DNA from: an uncultured Bacteroidia bacterium
GTDB lineage: Bacteria > Bacteroidota > Bacteroidia > Bacteroidales > UBA932
Length of the DNA stretch: 38,678 bases
Reading direction: 5' to 3'
NCBI GenBank assembly: GCA_902790635.1
Contig: CADASN010000018.1
Span: 1-38,678, forward strand
This document shows, in pieces, positions 24,693 to 33,190 of the stretch. Within the stretch, counting starts at the first letter, position 1. Every line of letters begins with the position of its first letter. Under the pieces are notes generated by a model, which was not told where the DNA came from, made no database searches, and saw only the letters and a list, made by a program, of their open reading frames with translations. The translations under genes and the position numbers were made by a program.

Positions 24693-26873
24693 ATGAGACG
24701 CATGAGCTTCCTGCTGGCTGCGGTCCTGATGGCCGCGTGCGCCGCCCCTTCCGCACCGCAGAAATGTGCGGACCTCTCCTCCCCGGACGGCAAACTCCGC
24801 CTGGATTTCTACCTCTCCGCGGAGGGCACCCCCCGCTACGCGCTGGAGCGCGAAGGCGTGTCCGTGCTGACGCCCGGCCGCCTGGGCTTCACGCTGCGCG
24901 GCACGGTCAAGGCCGAGGAATTGTATTACAACGCCGACGGCTCCGTGTCCAAGGAGGACAGCGCCCCGGCGATCGCCTTCGACCGCGGCTTCGAGCTCGC
25001 GGGCACGCAGACGGACAGCTTTGACGAAGTCTGGGAGCCGGTCTGGGGCGAGGAGTCGCAGATCCGCAACCACTACAACGAGCTGCTGGTCCACCTGCGG
25101 CAGCCGGAGAGCGGCCGCCTGCTGGACATCCGTTTCCGCCTGTTCGACGACGGCCTGGGCTTCCGCTATGAGTTCCCGGGCGGGCAGCCGCTGGTGCATT
25201 TCGTCATCGGGGAGGAGCTGACCGAATTTGCCTGCGCGGATGATTTCACCGCCTGGTGGATTCCCGGCGACTACGATACGCAGGAATACGAATACAACTG
25301 CACGAAACTCTCGGAGGTCGCGGCGCATTTCCGCGACAAGATGCGCGGCAACAGCAGCCAGACCCCGTTCAGCACCTCCGGCGTGCAGACCTCCCTGCAG
25401 ATGAAGACGCCGGAAGGGCTGTATGTCAACATCCACGAAGCCGCACTGGTGGACTATCCCTGCATGCACCTGCTGGTGGACGGCCGCACGCATGTGCTGC
25501 GCACCTGGCTGACCCCGGACGCAGAAGGCTGGAAGGGCAACCTGACAACCCCCGCCAAGACCCCCTGGCGCACCGTGCAGGTGGCCGCCAGCGCCACGGA
25601 CCAGCTCGCCTCGCGCCTGGTGCTCAACCTCAACGAGCCCTGCGCGCTGGAGGATGTGAGCTGGATCCACCCGGTCAAGTACATGGGCGTGTGGTGGGAG
25701 ATGATCGCGGGCGCGGGCTCCTGGGCCTACACGGATGCCGTCGGCATCCATCTGGACAGTTTCGACTACGCCTCCGCCAAACCCAACGGGCGCCACAGCG
25801 CGAACAATGCGCGCGTGCGGACCTATATCGATTTCGCGGCGGAGCACGGCTTCGACGCGCTGCTCGTCGAGGGCTGGAACATCGGCTGGGAGGAGTGGGC
25901 CAACTGCAACAAGGACTTCGTCTTCGACTTCCAGACCCCGTATCCCGATTTTGACATCGCCGCGCTCAACGACTATGCCCACCAGAAGGGCATCCGGCTG
26001 GTGATGCACCACGAGACCTCCTCCAGCGTGCGCAACTACGAGCGTTACCTGGAATCAGCCTACGCGCTGATGAACCGCTACGGCTACGACTCCGTCAAAT
26101 CCGGCTACGTCGGGGACATTCTCCCGCAGGGCCTGCACCACTACAGCCAGTGGATGATCAACCACTACCTCTACTGCATCACCGAAGCGGCGAAGCACCA
26201 CATCATGGTCAATGCCCACGAGGCGGTGCGCCCGACCGGCCTGTGCCGCACCTATCCCAACCTGATCGGCAACGAGTCCGCCATGGGTACTGAGTACCAG
26301 GCCTTCGGCGGGATCACTCCCGGCCACACGGCCATCCTGCCTTTCACCCGCCTCAACGGCGGCCCGATGGACTACACTCCGGGCATCTTCGAGCAGAACC
26401 TCAAGGACTGGTGCGGCAACGATTCGCACGTGAACTCGACGATCGCCGGACAGCTGGGCCTGTACCTGACCATGTACTCCCCGCTGCAGATGGCGGCGGA
26501 CACGCCGGAGCACTACAGCCGCTTCCTGGACGCTTTCCAGTTCATCAAAGACGTGGCCGTGGACTGGAGCGAGAGCCGCTATCTGGCGGCCGAGCCGATG
26601 GACTACATCCTCGTGGCCCGCAAGGCCAAGGAGACGGGCCAGTGGTTCTGCGGCGGCGTGACCGACGAGCAGGAGCGCAGCTTCAGCGTGAAGCTCGACT
26701 TCCTCGAGCCGGGCACCTATGAAGCGACGCTCTACGCCGACGCCCCGGACGCCCGCTACGACACGAACCCGCAGGCCTATGCCATCACGAAGCGCAGCGT
26801 GACCCCGGACGACACGATTGACGTCACGATGGCCCCGGGCGGTGGTTTCGCCATCAGTTTCAAGCAGAAATAG
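24693..26873 (+). CDS. susB: GH97 alpha-glucosidase, SusB-like
   Basis: 726 residues (B. theta SusB is 738). Lipobox LMAAC with Cys16. N-terminal beta-sandwich, then the GH97 barrel with FDALLVEGWNIGWEEW, Glu441 (MHHETSS), Glu510 (NAHEAVRPTG), Glu528 (GNESAMG) and Glu534 (TEY), and a C-terminal beta domain. These match the catalytic and calcium-binding Glu 439, 508, 526 and 532 of B. theta SusB at a constant shift of two, so an inverting alpha-glucosidase is expected rather than the retaining alpha-galactosidase branch of GH97. It releases glucose from maltooligosaccharides, most likely in the periplasm. It starts three bases after the double-GH13 gene and ends three bases before malQ. Confidence 0.93.
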   Translation: MRRMSFLLAAVLMAACAAPSAPQKCADLSSPDGKLRLDFYLSAEGTPRYALEREGVSVLTPGRLGFTLRGTVKAEELYYNADGSVSKEDSAPAIAFDRGFELAGTQTDSFDEVWEPVWGEESQIRNHYNELLVHLRQPESGRLLDIRFRLFDDGLGFRYEFPGGQPLVHFVIGEELTEFACADDFTAWWIPGDYDTQEYEYNCTKLSEVAAHFRDKMRGNSSQTPFSTSGVQTSLQMKTPEGLYVNIHEAALVDYPCMHLLVDGRTHVLRTWLTPDAEGWKGNLTTPAKTPWRTVQVAASATDQLASRLVLNLNEPCALEDVSWIHPVKYMGVWWEMIAGAGSWAYTDAVGIHLDSFDYASAKPNGRHSANNARVRTYIDFAAEHGFDALLVEGWNIGWEEWANCNKDFVFDFQTPYPDFDIAALNDYAHQKGIRLVMHHETSSSVRNYERYLESAYALMNRYGYDSVKSGYVGDILPQGLHHYSQWMINHYLYCITEAAKHHIMVNAHEAVRPTGLCRTYPNLIGNESAMGTEYQAFGGITPGHTAILPFTRLNGGPMDYTPGIFEQNLKDWCGNDSHVNSTIAGQLGLYLTMYSPLQMAADTPEHYSRFLDAFQFIKDVAVDWSESRYLAAEPMDYILVARKAKETGQWFCGGVTDEQERSFSVKLDFLEPGTYEATLYADAPDARYDTNPQAYAITKRSVTPDDTIDVTMAPGGGFAISFKQK

Positions 26874-26876
26874 ACT

Positions 26877-28739
26877 ATGACCGTAACATTCAAGATAGAC
26901 TACATGACCGTGTGGGGCGAGAGCCTTGCACTGGTCCTCCAGGACAAGAAGTACCCGATGACCTGGGGCGAGGGCGGCGTGTGGAGCGTGAAGGTCCGGA
27001 ACTGCCCCGCCGCAGCGCTCAAGGACTACACCTACGTGGTGATGCGGGACGGCCTGATCGTCCGCACTGAATGGGAGCACCACTGTGCCAAATCCGCCGC
27101 CGAGATCCATGACGCGTGGATCGATTGCCCGATTCCGGGCTGCCCGTTCCCGCGCAGGCACCAGGCCGCGAAGTTCGACCGTCCCGGTTTCCGCGGTGCG
27201 GGCACCGCGGTCCCCATTTTCTCGCTGCGCACCCCCGATGATTTCGGCATCGGCGAGTTCCGCGACCTGCGGCCGCTCGTGGATTGGGCCGCCGCCACCG
27301 GGCAGAGCGTCATCCAGCTGCTGCCGGTCAACGACACCACCCGCAAGGGACAGTGGGCGGACTCCTATCCGTACAGCCCCGTGTCCACCTTCGCGCTGCA
27401 CCCGCTGTACATCCGCCTGCAGGAGATCGGCGTCAAGGCCGACGCCGCTTTCAAGAAGAAGCAGGCCGAACTGAACGCCCTGCCGGAGCTGGACTACCCG
27501 GCGGTCTTCAAGGCCAAGATGGCCTATATCCGCCAGGCCTTCGAGGCACGCGGCGCCAGGGATATGGCCTCTGCCGCCTACAAGAAGTTCGTCAAGGAGA
27601 ACGCCGGCTGGCTGCCGGAGTATTCCGAATTCTGCGCCCGGCGTGACAGGCTGGAGCCGGAGTACTACTGCTGGATGCAGTATCACCTGGAGAAGCAGTT
27701 CGGTGAAGAAGTGGACTACGCCCGTGCGAAGGGCATTTCCCTCAAGGGAGACCTGCCGATCGGCGTCAGCGCCGACAGCGCCGAGGCCTACTGGCACCCG
27801 GAGCTCTTCAACCTGGACTCCTCGACCGGCGCCCCGCCCGATTATTTCAGCACGGACGGGCAGAACTGGGGCTTCCCGACCTACAACTGGGAGGAGATGG
27901 CGAAAGATGATTTCGCCTGGTGGAAGGCGCGCCTGCGCAAGATGAGCCGCTTCTTCGATGCCTTCCGCATCGACCACATCCTCGGCTTCTTCCGCATCTG
28001 GGAGATCCCGACGGAGTACACCAGCGGGATGATGGGGCACTTCAACCCCGCCCTGCCGTACTCCAAGGAGGAGATCTATGCCTGGCAGCTGCCGATCGAG
28101 GGACTCTTCCATCCCGATCCGCGCCACCCGGGCATGTACCAGCCGCTGATCGCACCGGCGTCGGCCAACCTGCCGCAGTGGGAGCAGGAGCGCTTCGGTG
28201 CCATCTACAACGACTTCTTCTACCATCGCCACGACGAGTTCTGGCGCCGCAATGCGGAGCGCAAACTCCCCGAACTGCTCGGCGCCACCGGGATGCTGGC
28301 CTGCGGGGAAGACCTCGGCATGGTGCCGGACTGCGTGCCCGGCGTGATGGACCATGAGAAGATCCTCTCGCTGAAGATGCGCGGGATGGAGCAGGAGGGC
28401 GGATGGAAGTACCTGAGCGTCTGCGCGACCTCCAGCCACGACATGGACACCCTGCGCATGCAATGCGAACAGGATCCGGAGCCGTGGGAAGTGAAGCGGA
28501 TGCTGTGGGAGTTCCTCGACTCGCCGTCGATGCTCGCCATCTTCCCGCTGCAGGACTGGGTGGCCCTCGACAAAGGCCTGCGCCGGGCCGACCGCATGGC
28601 TGAGCGCATCAACCAGCCCGCCGACCCGCACCACCACTGGCGTTTCCGCCTGCACTTCGACGTGCATGAGCTGCTGAAAGCCAGCGACCTGAATGTCGCG
28701 GTGGAAGGCCTGGTCAAGGACTCGCACCGCGCGGCATAG
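26877..28739 (+). CDS. malQ: 4-alpha-glucanotransferase, GH77, compact form
   Basis: 620 residues, no signal peptide, so cytoplasmic. Residues 1 to about 70 (FKIDYMTVWGESLALVL ... DYTYVVMRDGLIVRTEWEHH) look like one CBM20-type module. The GH77 barrel then begins near PGFRGAGTAVPIFSLRTPDDFGIGEF. Catalytic residues are Asp366 (AFRIDHILGF), Glu478 (CGEDLGMVPD) and Asp522 (SSHDMDTLR). LKGDLPIGVS and STGAPPDYF are typical of the DPE2-like branch. Many Bacteroidales homologues are near 900 residues with two CBM20 domains, so this is a short version. It disproportionates maltooligosaccharides that reach the cytoplasm. Last gene of the starch operon. Confidence 0.92.
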   Translation: MTVTFKIDYMTVWGESLALVLQDKKYPMTWGEGGVWSVKVRNCPAAALKDYTYVVMRDGLIVRTEWEHHCAKSAAEIHDAWIDCPIPGCPFPRRHQAAKFDRPGFRGAGTAVPIFSLRTPDDFGIGEFRDLRPLVDWAAATGQSVIQLLPVNDTTRKGQWADSYPYSPVSTFALHPLYIRLQEIGVKADAAFKKKQAELNALPELDYPAVFKAKMAYIRQAFEARGARDMASAAYKKFVKENAGWLPEYSEFCARRDRLEPEYYCWMQYHLEKQFGEEVDYARAKGISLKGDLPIGVSADSAEAYWHPELFNLDSSTGAPPDYFSTDGQNWGFPTYNWEEMAKDDFAWWKARLRKMSRFFDAFRIDHILGFFRIWEIPTEYTSGMMGHFNPALPYSKEEIYAWQLPIEGLFHPDPRHPGMYQPLIAPASANLPQWEQERFGAIYNDFFYHRHDEFWRRNAERKLPELLGATGMLACGEDLGMVPDCVPGVMDHEKILSLKMRGMEQEGGWKYLSVCATSSHDMDTLRMQCEQDPEPWEVKRMLWEFLDSPSMLAIFPLQDWVALDKGLRRADRMAERINQPADPHHHWRFRLHFDVHELLKASDLNVAVEGLVKDSHRAA

Positions 28740-28773
28740 GACAACGAGGAAGAAGATTGTATTCTTTTTTTAC

Positions 28774-28781
28774 TATATTTG
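28774..28781 (+). promoter_or_regulatory. -7 box of the nfeD-floA operon
   Basis: TATATTTG matches TAnnTTTG. The start would be near 28788, about 17 bases before the ATG at 28805. The in-frame ATG at 28757 lies upstream of this box and is therefore unlikely to be used. Confidence 0.55.
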
Positions 28782-28804
28782 TAAAGATATCAATCTCTTT
28801 GTCT

Positions 28805-29275
28805 ATGTGGTGGATTGTCGTTACGCTTCTCCTGCTGGGCGTCATCCTGATGCTCGTTGAAATGCTCCTGATCCCGGGGATCGGCATTGCCGGATTCCTG
28901 AGCCTCGGTTCGCTGGGCGTGGCCTGCTGGTATGCCTTTGCCGAGATCTCCACGGCTGCCGGGTGGTGGACCACCCTCGCCGCCATGCTGCTGCTCGGTA
29001 CGATGATGTTCTTCGCGCTGCGCGCCAAGACCTGGCGCCGTTTCGAACTCAAGACCGAGGTGACCTCGAAGGTCGGGACGGAGTCGGAGCGCGTGCACGT
29101 GGGTGACCGCGGCATTGCCTACACCCGCCTCGCCCCGATGGGCACCGGCCGCTTCGGTGCAGTGAGCTGCGAGGTCAAGTCGCACGACAATACGATGGTC
29201 GCCGCCGGCACGCCGGTGGAGGTCATCGCCATCGAAGAGAACAGACCCGTTGTCAAACCCATAACTCAAGCATAA
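28805..29275 (+). CDS. NfeD-family membrane protein
   Basis: 156 residues from the ATG at 28805. Short-form NfeD: two to three hydrophobic membrane segments at residues 1-75 ([20 protein letters not shown], then [19 protein letters not shown] and a third around [14 protein letters not shown]), then a C-terminal OB-fold-type domain with [20 protein letters not shown] and [16 protein letters not shown]. This is the usual partner of flotillin-like proteins, and the floA start follows one base after the stop. The long-form NfeD protease domain is absent. It probably helps to organise membrane microdomains with FloA. Start choice rests on the promoter box and on the hydrophobic N-terminus. Confidence 0.85.
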   Translation: MWWIVVTLLLLGVILMLVEMLLIPGIGIAGFLSLGSLGVACWYAFAEISTAAGWWTTLAAMLLLGTMMFFALRAKTWRRFELKTEVTSKVGTESERVHVGDRGIAYTRLAPMGTGRFGAVSCEVKSHDNTMVAAGTPVEVIAIEENRPVVKPITQA

Positions 29276-29276
29276 C

Positions 29277-30221
29277 ATGAACCCTGTCATCTGGATCGCG
29301 ATTGCGGTCGTCGGACTCATCATCATTCTCTGGTTCTTCCCGGTGGCCCTGTGGTTCCAGGCCATCCTGTCCGGGGTCTATGTCTCCCTGATCCAGCTCG
29401 TGCTGATGCGCTGGAGGGGTGTCAACCCGCGGACCATCGTGATGGCCCTGATCACGGGCACCAAGGCCGGCCTGACGCTCAAGGCCAACGAACTCGAAGC
29501 CCACTATCTGGCCCGGGGCAACGTGACCAAGGTCGTGATGTCACTCATCTCCGCCAACAAAGCCAACATCCCCCTGGACTTCAAGATGGCCTCGGCCATC
29601 GACCTCGCGGGCCGCGACGTGCTCGAAGCCGTCCAGATGTCGGTCAACCCGAAAGTCATCAACACCCCGCCCGTCACGGCTGTCGCCAAGGACGGCATCC
29701 AGCTCATCGCCAAGGCACGCGTGACCGTGCGCGCCAACATCAAGCAGCTGGTCGGCGGTGCCGGCGAAGAGACCATCCTCGCCCGCGTCGGCGAGGGAAT
29801 CGTCTCCTCCATCGGCTCCTCCGAGAGCCACAAATCCGTCCTTGAGAATCCGGACAGCATCTCCAAGCTGGTGCTGGGCAAGGGTCTGGATGCCGGCACG
29901 GCCTATGAGATCCTCTCCATCGATATCGCCGACATCGACGTCGGCAAGAACATCGGCGCCGTCCTGCAGATGGACCAGGCCGATGCCGACAAGAACATCG
30001 CCCAGGCCCGCGCCGAAGAGCGCCGCGCCATGGCGGTAGCCCAGGAGCAGGAGATGAAGGCCAAGGCGCAGGAAGCGCGGGCACGCGTCATCGAGGCTGA
30101 GGCCCAGGTGCCGCTGGCGATGGCCGAGGCTTTCCGCAGCGGCAACCTCGGCATCATGGACTACTACCGGATGAAGAACATCCAAGCGGATACCGAGATG
30201 CGCGAGAATATCGCCAAATAG
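29277..30221 (+). CDS. floA: flotillin-like protein FloA
   Basis: 314 residues. A short N-terminal hairpin-like hydrophobic region ([23 protein letters not shown]) is followed by a SPFH/band-7-type domain: [51 protein letters not shown], and [32 protein letters not shown]. The C-terminal part (about 235-300) is an Ala/Glu-rich coiled coil. The match to FloA/YqfA is strong along the whole length. These proteins form bacterial lipid-raft-like membrane domains. It is co-transcribed with the NfeD-family gene, and the same genome region also carries sphingolipid synthesis genes. The stop is followed by a hairpin shared with the convergent operon. Confidence 0.93.
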   Translation: MNPVIWIAIAVVGLIIILWFFPVALWFQAILSGVYVSLIQLVLMRWRGVNPRTIVMALITGTKAGLTLKANELEAHYLARGNVTKVVMSLISANKANIPLDFKMASAIDLAGRDVLEAVQMSVNPKVINTPPVTAVAKDGIQLIAKARVTVRANIKQLVGGAGEETILARVGEGIVSSIGSSESHKSVLENPDSISKLVLGKGLDAGTAYEILSIDIADIDVGKNIGAVLQMDQADADKNIAQARAEERRAMAVAQEQEMKAKAQEARARVIEAEAQVPLAMAEAFRSGNLGIMDYYRMKNIQADTEMRENIAK

Positions 30222-30237
30222 ACAAATAGACAAAAGT

Positions 30238-30276
30238 GGAATGCACAGTTGCGCCCTACGCGTAGCTGTGCATTCC
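30238..30276. terminator. hairpin between convergent floA and ccsBA
   Basis: GGAATGCACAG (30238-30248) pairs perfectly with CTGTGCATTCC (30266-30276). The loop contains the palindrome CTACGCGTAG (30256-30265). Read on the minus strand it is followed by ACTTTTGTC, a weak T-tract, so it fits best as terminator of the cytochrome operon, and it may also stop floA transcripts. The last codons and the stop of the ResB-CcsA gene lie inside the right arm and loop. Confidence 0.6.
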
Positions 30277-31464
30277 GCCTAATAAGAGGTTGACGCCAAA
30301 ATAGGTGACCAGCACACACAGGAAGGCCACGATGCAGAAGGCATGGAAGGCTTTCGGGGTCCGGAAGACACCCAGGGCCTTCCCGTGCAGGGCGAAAGAA
30401 TAGACCAGCAGGGTCACCAGCGCCCAGGTCTCCTTCGGATCCCAGGCCCAGTAGTTCCCCCAGGAAATGTTGGCCCATACGCCTCCCAGGAAAGTACCGA
30501 AAGTCAGCAGGAATACGGCCGGCAGCAGGATCCGCCAGCTGACGGACACCAGGCGGTCGGACTTTTCGGCCGGCAGCAGCAAGCCGACAACGCCCAGGAT
30601 CGTCGTCACGCCGAACAGCGCGTAGCTGACCATGATCGGGATCATGTGGAGGAACAGCAGCGGCGAGCGCAATACCGGCATGAGCGGACCTTTCGGGAAG
30701 GCCCCGAAGAACCAAATGACCAGAATAGCGATTCCGGTCACGGTAAGCACGATGGCCCAGGGCTTCCGCCCGCGGCCGGGCTCCCGGCTCCGGCGGGTCG
30801 CGCGGAGCATCTCCTGCCGCAGGCTGCCTTTCTCGAAGAAATACCCCACCATCGAAAGCAGCAGAAGCAGGTATCCGGTGTAGGTGATGCCTACGCCCCA
30901 GGGGTCGCGGCTGACGGCCAGGATGCTGCCCTTGCCGTCCTCGTCGTAATCCGCCTGGTAGAAGCGATAGCCCTCCCGTTTGTAGATATGGTTCATCGAG
31001 ATGGTCACCTCCTCTTCTGCACAGACCAGTTCTGAGACATAGTCCGCCACCTGCGTGGTTCCGGGGTCATATTCCATCCGGAATTCTTTCAGTTCCATCC
31101 GGAACGGCAGTTCCACGGAAGATCCGTCATCCAGCTCCATCGTCGCATTCGGTTCTCCCTCACGGAGATGAATGCTGCCGCTCCGGCCGGTCAGGTGCGT
31201 TACCAGCGCGCCGGCCAGGATCAGCACGAGAGCCACGTGCAGCAGCAGGGTGACCGGCCTTTTCGTCCCGAGACGCCGCAGGAGCAGGGTCAATCCCGAA
31301 ATGGCCGCCACCGCCCACAGGGCGATGAATACCGGGTGGTGATAGATGACCCGCTGGGCGGTGTCGGCGCCGTGGAACCTCTCCACGAACGTGGCGGCCA
31401 TCATCATCAGGATGAGGATGGCCATGGAGCCGTAGCTCAGGATCTTGAGTGTCTTAGATTGCAT
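30256..31464 (-). CDS. cytochrome c assembly protein, fused ResB-CcsA (system II)
   Basis: 402 residues from the ATG at 31464. The N-terminal half has ResB-like membrane segments (LKILSYGSMAILILMMMAAT; YHHPVFIALWAVAAISGLTL) and a periplasmic domain with FRMELKEFRMEYDPG and KREGYRFYQADYDEDGKG. The C-terminal half is CcsA with several helices and the haem-handling WWD-type motif WGNYWAWDPKETWALVTLLVYS. It attaches haem to CxxCH motifs in the periplasm. The ResB part is shorter than in large CcsBA fusions, which is common in Bacteroidota. It overlaps the end of the di-haem lipoprotein gene by 11 bases. This suggests its job includes maturing that neighbour. An upstream in-frame ATG at 31617 would add 51 residues with no homology and was not chosen. 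Confidence 0.88.
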   Translation of the reverse strand: MQSKTLKILSYGSMAILILMMMAATFVERFHGADTAQRVIYHHPVFIALWAVAAISGLTLLLRRLGTKRPVTLLLHVALVLILAGALVTHLTGRSGSIHLREGEPNATMELDDGSSVELPFRMELKEFRMEYDPGTTQVADYVSELVCAEEEVTISMNHIYKREGYRFYQADYDEDGKGSILAVSRDPWGVGITYTGYLLLLLSMVGYFFEKGSLRQEMLRATRRSREPGRGRKPWAIVLTVTGIAILVIWFFGAFPKGPLMPVLRSPLLFLHMIPIMVSYALFGVTTILGVVGLLLPAEKSDRLVSVSWRILLPAVFLLTFGTFLGGVWANISWGNYWAWDPKETWALVTLLVYSFALHGKALGVFRTPKAFHAFCIVAFLCVLVTYFGVNLLLGGMHSYA

Positions 31465-33175
31465 CGATAAAGGCAACGACCGCGTCGCGGTCTTCTTTGG
31501 ACAGGTTATAGAATTTCTCCGTGGAGGAGTACGCGTCACTCTTCTTGCTGTAGCCGTGCCACATGATCGCTTCAATGACGTTGCGGGCCCGGTCATCATG
31601 CAGCCGGTCCTCTGCACCCGTATTGGCTTTCGACAGGCCGCGGCCCCAGAGCGGCGTGGTGCGGCACCAGCTGCCGTGGATGCCGTTTTTCATATAGAGC
31701 CGGTGCTGGATCATGTCCGTGTAGGGCCAGATGGTCTGGTTCTCATAGCGCGGCAGCGGCTTGCCGTCCACCACGGCGGGAGCCCAGTAATTGTCGGATT
31801 TCGTCTTCCAGGACGGGCGGTGACAAGCGGCGCAGCCGATCTGGTTGAATACTTCCTTGCCCCGCTGCACATCCTCCCGGTTGAGGTCGCGGGCGCGCGG
31901 GATGGACAGGCCGCGGTGCCAGACCAGGAAGTTGTAGTACTGGTCATCACCCATCTCCGGGGAGAAATTGTGCCACTTGTTGTCGAACTGGTTGGTGCCC
32001 GGATCCAGCAGGTTCAGGACCGCCTCCGCAATCCCTTCTTTCATGCCGTCGGCATAGTAGGGCGAGGACGGATCGGCCTGGATGGCGGCGAGCACGTCCG
32101 CATTCTCGGACATCGCCTTGGCCCAAGCCTTGGTGGTGTAGAGGAACGGCCGGTCGGAACGGCTGACATTGGTGATGTTCCAGATGGCATTGGCGCCGGC
32201 GCCGTCCTGCAGGGATGCGCGCGTCATCGCATAGGTGAAGCGCTTGAGTTTCTTGGTCCCGGCAGGCGCCGGGGTGCCGTCCGCGAACTGCCCCGCGGCC
32301 AGGCTGTACCACGCCGTGGCGGCGAAATCATTCGCGCCCTTGTCCCAGAAGGCAGGATTCAGCTCCACATACGGGGCTTCTGCCTGGTACTGGGCCTTGA
32401 TATCCTCTTCGGGGATGGCATCCAGCAGGCCTGTTCCGATGATGCCGATCGTGGACTCCAGACGGAAGGCGACGGCCTGGTTGCCGGTCTCGTAGGGTGT
32501 CGGGTCCGTATTGAAGGCTGACTTCGGGATGGTGAGTTCCGGGTAGATCAATTCATATTTCTCTCCGTCGGGGAAAGCCATCGGGAGACCGCTCTCCATG
32601 GAACTCACGGACAGCCATTTGAGTTGGATCTGGTCTTCGTCAATCGGGGGAAGGAACGGAGCCACGGCCTTGGTCTGGGGCATTCCCGTCACTTCGGCTA
32701 CATACGGCCCGTCGTCGCTGTTGGCCCCGTCCACCGGGTGATAGACCACCAGGAGGTAGCCGTTGCCGAAACCGGCCTTGTAGTCATTCTGGCGCTTGCC
32801 GTGCCCGTAGCCGGGATGGCAGTCCAGGCAGGATGTGCGCAGATAAGCCGGTCCGAGCCCCTTGAAGGGGGCGGTATTGATCGTGAAATTGCGCTCGAAG
32901 GCGGCTTCCCCGAGGTTGAACGCCGGCATCAGGCCCTGCTCGTCGACTGCGGGGGTCTCGTCCTCGTAGCAGCCTTCCGTCACGTTGTCCGTCGTGCCCA
33001 GCAGGCCGCCCGGATACCACTCTTCGGCAGTGAAATTGCCCACGGTCTGTCCGACATATTTGGCATCGGACTCATGTTTGGGCTCAAAGCGGGAACCATA
33101 CGGATCGGGAGCGCAGCCCAGCACCATCAAGGCCAGGCTGCAGACGGAAAAAACGTTTATAAGCTTGCTCATCAT
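31454..33175 (-). CDS. di-haem oxidoreductase-like (DUF1111/DHOR) lipoprotein
   Basis: 573 residues. Lipobox VLGC with Cys21. Two haem c sites are visible: CLDCH (116-120) and CAACH (448-452). The segment EEWYPGGLLGTTDN and the region around NVSRSDRPFLYTTKAWA fit the DUF1111 putative di-haem oxidoreductase family, often called thiol oxidoreductase without strong proof. This family is frequently encoded beside imelysin proteins, as here, which suggests a role in periplasmic iron handling or redox chemistry. It is third in a four-gene operon and is followed, with an 11-base overlap, by the haem-attachment protein ResB-CcsA. Start is at the first of two adjacent ATG codons. The electron partner is unknown. 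Confidence 0.85.
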   Translation of the reverse strand: MMSKLINVFSVCSLALMVLGCAPDPYGSRFEPKHESDAKYVGQTVGNFTAEEWYPGGLLGTTDNVTEGCYEDETPAVDEQGLMPAFNLGEAAFERNFTINTAPFKGLGPAYLRTSCLDCHPGYGHGKRQNDYKAGFGNGYLLVVYHPVDGANSDDGPYVAEVTGMPQTKAVAPFLPPIDEDQIQLKWLSVSSMESGLPMAFPDGEKYELIYPELTIPKSAFNTDPTPYETGNQAVAFRLESTIGIIGTGLLDAIPEEDIKAQYQAEAPYVELNPAFWDKGANDFAATAWYSLAAGQFADGTPAPAGTKKLKRFTYAMTRASLQDGAGANAIWNITNVSRSDRPFLYTTKAWAKAMSENADVLAAIQADPSSPYYADGMKEGIAEAVLNLLDPGTNQFDNKWHNFSPEMGDDQYYNFLVWHRGLSIPRARDLNREDVQRGKEVFNQIGCAACHRPSWKTKSDNYWAPAVVDGKPLPRYENQTIWPYTDMIQHRLYMKNGIHGSWCRTTPLWGRGLSKANTGAEDRLHDDRARNVIEAIMWHGYSKKSDAYSSTEKFYNLSKEDRDAVVAFIDAI

Positions 33176-33190
33176 ACGGGGTTTTGGTTA

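Noticed and set aside
21684-26012. A 1442-codon open frame opposite the double GH13 and GH97 genes, and a similar 890-codon one at 26055-28727.
   Set aside because: These are shadows of high-GC codon bias. The sense frames contain all the catalytic motifs of their families.
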